The translations under genes and the position numbers were made by a program. Under the pieces are notes generated by a model. The model was not told where the DNA came from and searched no databases. It was given only the letters and a program-made list of their open reading frames with translations. Source: WLMZ01 sp031410915 (lineage in GTDB: Bacteria; Actinomycetota; Acidimicrobiia; Acidimicrobiales; Ilumatobacteraceae). Taken from it: a stretch of DNA of 64,000 nt. Location of the stretch: positions 59,687 to 123,686 of the forward strand of contig JANNZY010000081.1 in NCBI GenBank assembly GCA_031410915.1, given 5' to 3'. Shown piece after piece: positions 61,949 through 64,000 of the stretch. Each line of letters begins with the position of its first letter. The first letter of the stretch is position 1.

Positions 61949-64000
61949 CAGCCCCCCGATGTCGTGGTGGCTGGGACCGTGGTGGTGGTGGTCGTCGTCG
62001 TGGTGGTTGTGGCCGCCGTGGTGGCCGGGGCGACCGTCGTCGTCGTCGTGGTGGTGGCGGCGGTGACGGTGGTGGTGGCGGGAATTGTGTTCGGTGTGGT
62101 GTTGGCCGTTGCGGCAGCCGCCAGGTCGACGCTCTGCTCGGTGACGACGTCGGCGACGATGTCGACGAGGATCACATGCGTGACGAGACCGGACCGGCGG
62201 AACGTGAGCGTGTAGGCGCCCGGCGCGACATCGACGAAGCGATAGGTGCCGGCCGGCGACGAGGCCGTCGATGTGATGCGCGGGTCGCCGCCATTGGACA
62301 GCTCGACGATGACTCCTGCGGCGGGCGCGCCGCCGGAGAACGCCTGGCCGGAGACCGAGCCGGTGGCGCGGGGCAGCACGACGTTGATGCCGGTCGCCGA
62401 CGTCGCGCTCTCCAGGCGGACCCGCACGGTCTGGCTGATGTAGCCCTCAAGCGACACGGTCACCGTGTAGTCGCCCGGCGTGGGCAGCGCGCTGACGGCG
62501 TATGTGCCGGCCTGGCCGGCGGCGCCAGACTCGGTCAGGGTCGCGGTGGTGGCGATCGTGGTGCCGCGTGCGATCGACACGGCGGCGCCGCCGAGTGGGA
62601 CGCCCGCGGAATCACTGACGAGGCCGGAGATGCCGCCGGAGCCACCGATCAGTCGACCGGCGATCGGGCGGTTCTCGCCTGAGCCGAGGTCGATCGCGAT
62701 CGTGTGGTCCTCGTAGCCGTCGAGGTGGAACGTGATCACATAGGTTCGTGGCGTTTCCAGGTTGTCGACCGTGAACGACCCGACGTTGCCCGAGGTCGGT
62801 GTCTTCGTGGTCTTTTCGAACTCGCCGCTGCGTACGGTGACCTCGACACCGCCGAGCAGTTTGCCGGTGCCATCGGTGACGTTGCCGGCGAGCGAGCCCG
62901 GCGACGCGCCGAGCGTGATCGTGTTGACGACCTTGTTCTCGCCGGCAGCCAACGTCTCCTCGATGGTGCGTGTCGCGAATCCCGGGCTCTCGATGCGCAG
63001 CTCGTAGGTCGCCGGCGTCGCCAGGTCCTGGGCGATGAACACTCCATTCGCGTCCACCGTTGCGGGCACCGGTGTCGGCGGGGGGTCGCCGTCTTTGGGC
63101 TTGTCGATCTTCTGCTTGACCGTCACCGTGATGGTGGCTGCCGCGCCCTGGCTCTCCGGGGCGACGATCGGGCCCGACAGCGATCCCGGGTTGCCGAGCA
63201 TCACGACACTGAGTCCGGCCCTGTCCTGCTTGGCGCCGACGGTGACCACACCGGCGCCGGCCGAATCGGTGGCTGCGGGATACCAGACCTCGGCGAAGCC
63301 GTCGGCGGAGAAACGGAGCTTGTAGTTGCCGGGGAAGAGCGACTCGAGAGTGAAGGCGCCGTCGTCGCCGGTGCCCGTCGAGCCCACTGATTCAAGTGAT
63401 TCGTCGGCCTTGATCCGCAAGGCCTCGACCGTGATCAGCGGGAGTGGCGCGCCCGACGACTGCGAGGTGACCGTGCCGCCCATCGTCGCGGCGATCGCCT
63501 CGAGGTTGACGGTGTCCTTGCCGCCGGCGTTGAAGTCTGCCGCCGGTGCCTTGGTGGGTTCGGTCTTGTCGCGCAGCGCGTCGATGACGACCAGGAACAC
63601 CGTGGCCCAGATCGCGATGATGGCGGCGAGGATCGCGATGGTCAGCGCGCCGCGAGGGATGCGCGGCTTCTGGGTGAAGACGACCTTGGCCGGCAGCTCC
63701 AGATCGGGACCGACTGCGGCCAGCGTGACGTTGCGGGTCACCGGCGACGCGAGCAGCGGGCGCTTGCCCTCGACGTGCAGATCGAACAGGTGGGTCTCGC
63801 CGGGCGGCACGGTCAGCGTCGCTGGAATCGGCGTGCACGTGGCCTCTCGCGTCTCGTCGAAGGCCTCGATCGACAACTCGGCGGGCACGTTGCCGAGGTT
63901 GGCGATCGCACCCTGGAACACTGCCGACTTGCCGCCGACGATGACCGTCGGGTGGAACTCGATCGATGCAGCCACGAGCGGATCGACGGAGAGCCAGAAC
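61948..64000 (-). CDS. Membrane protein with Ig-like N-domain and carboxypeptidase-regulatory-like repeats, paralogue 3, cut by the window edge
   Basis: The frame is open to the right edge (about 683 codons visible). It starts within what corresponds to the second Ig-like domain of the neighbours (VDPLVAASIEFHPTVIVGGK, LHVEGKRPLLASPVTRNVTL). The pre-helix motif FTQKPRIPR is followed by a transmembrane helix (LTIAILAAIIAIWATVFLVV), five or six repeat modules (GSLAGNVTDGTGKLLGGVEV, GGISGLVSDSAGVPLGGAAV) and a Thr-rich tail. A start at the GTG at 63975 is possible, but the paralogues argue for a first Ig-like domain and a start beyond the window. It is first in the minus-strand operon as far as seen. 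Confidence 0.75.
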   Translation of the reverse strand, partial: FWLSVDPLVAASIEFHPTVIVGGKSAVFQGAIANLGNVPAELSIEAFDETREATCTPIPATLTVPPGETHLFDLHVEGKRPLLASPVTRNVTLAAVGPDLELPAKVVFTQKPRIPRGALTIAILAAIIAIWATVFLVVIDALRDKTEPTKAPAADFNAGGKDTVNLEAIAATMGGTVTSQSSGAPLPLITVEALRIKADESLESVGSTGTGDDGAFTLESLFPGNYKLRFSADGFAEVWYPAATDSAGAGVVTVGAKQDRAGLSVVMLGNPGSLSGPIVAPESQGAAATITVTVKQKIDKPKDGDPPPTPVPATVDANGVFIAQDLATPATYELRIESPGFATRTIEETLAAGENKVVNTITLGASPGSLAGNVTDGTGKLLGGVEVTVRSGEFEKTTKTPTSGNVGSFTVDNLETPRTYVITFHLDGYEDHTIAIDLGSGENRPIAGRLIGGSGGISGLVSDSAGVPLGGAAVSIARGTTIATTATLTESGAAGQAGTYAVSALPTPGDYTVTVSLEGYISQTVRVRLESATSATGINVVLPRATGSVSGQAFSGGAPAAGVIVELSNGGDPRITSTASSPAGTYRFVDVAPGAYTLTFRRSGLVTHVILVDIVADVVTEQSVDLAAAATANTTPNTIPATTTVTAATTTTTTTVAPATTAATTTTTTTTTTTVPATTTSGG

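Noticed and set aside
60104..62215. 703-codon plus-strand open frame opposite the repeat membrane proteins
   Set aside because: Composition is Arg/Asp/His-rich with no fold pattern. It spans two minus-strand genes and their junction, so it is a shadow.

Overview
The window is high-GC DNA that reads as a chromosome segment of an actinomycete. GTG starts are frequent, several genes appear to have leaderless promoters, lipoproteins carry Thr/Ala/Pro-rich linkers, and there is a wax-ester synthase/DGAT and a MalT-type LuxR regulator. A member of the Acidimicrobiia (Ilumatobacter-like) would fit, but that is inference from gene content only. There is no sign of a prophage: no integrase, terminase, capsid or portal gene.

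Left part (1-27,000). A pyruvate:ferredoxin oxidoreductase (cut by the left edge) overlaps a wax-ester synthase gene. Three tRNA genes follow at intervals (Arg-ACG, Ser-GCT, Ser-TGA), interspersed with a LysM/lytic-transglycosylase wall protein, an ABC-F ATPase, a metallo-beta-lactamase-fold protein and a DUF1989 protein. Next is a surface-protein block on the minus strand: a MalT-like LuxR regulator, a small putative DNA-binding protein, and a 1,869-residue cell-wall adhesin with eight DUF5979-type repeats and a sortase-like C-terminus. Upstream lies a 2,060-residue alpha-2-macroglobulin-like lipoprotein without the thioester cysteine, divergent from an EAL/HDOD signalling protein. A palindrome of the form TCACCC-N4-5-GGGTGA recurs in the gaps around these genes and again before the next operon.

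Middle (27,000-38,760). Two carbohydrate ABC import systems lie head to tail on the plus strand. The first (two-domain ATPase, two permeases, binding lipoprotein) ends in a fumarylacetoacetate-hydrolase-family enzyme, which suggests a deoxy-sugar such as rhamnose or fucose oxidised by the non-phosphorylated route. A LacI-family regulator follows, with a near-perfect LacI-type operator in front of its own gene and a second one directly after the -10 box of the next operon. That second operon has a binding protein, two MalF/MalG-type permeases (AglF/AglG-like) and an MsmX-type ATPase.

Right part (38,800-64,000). This is a contractile injection system (CIS) of the extracellular/cytoplasmic, phage-tail-like type (eCIS): a PAAR-like DUF4280 spike tip, sheath, three tube paralogues, a tail-assembly protein, a 56-residue DUF6760-like protein, a 1,123-residue DUF4157 protein, a LysM baseplate protein, a VgrG-like spike, gp25, baseplate J and a gpI-like protein. 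The operon is tightly packed, mostly with overlapping start and stop codons, and ends with a zinc-ribbon protein carrying a C-terminal membrane anchor. Running towards it on the opposite strand are three paralogous membrane proteins (2,349, 820 and more than 680 residues). Each has Ig-like N-terminal domains predicted to be cytoplasmic, one transmembrane helix and a long outside region of carboxypeptidase-regulatory-like repeats. The AAA+ ATPase, tape measure, fibre and cap usual in such clusters are not in the window and may lie beyond its right edge. The pairing of a cytoplasmically assembled CIS with a tail-anchored protein and three membrane-spanning repeat proteins is the most interesting feature: it may be a way of docking the particle at the envelope.
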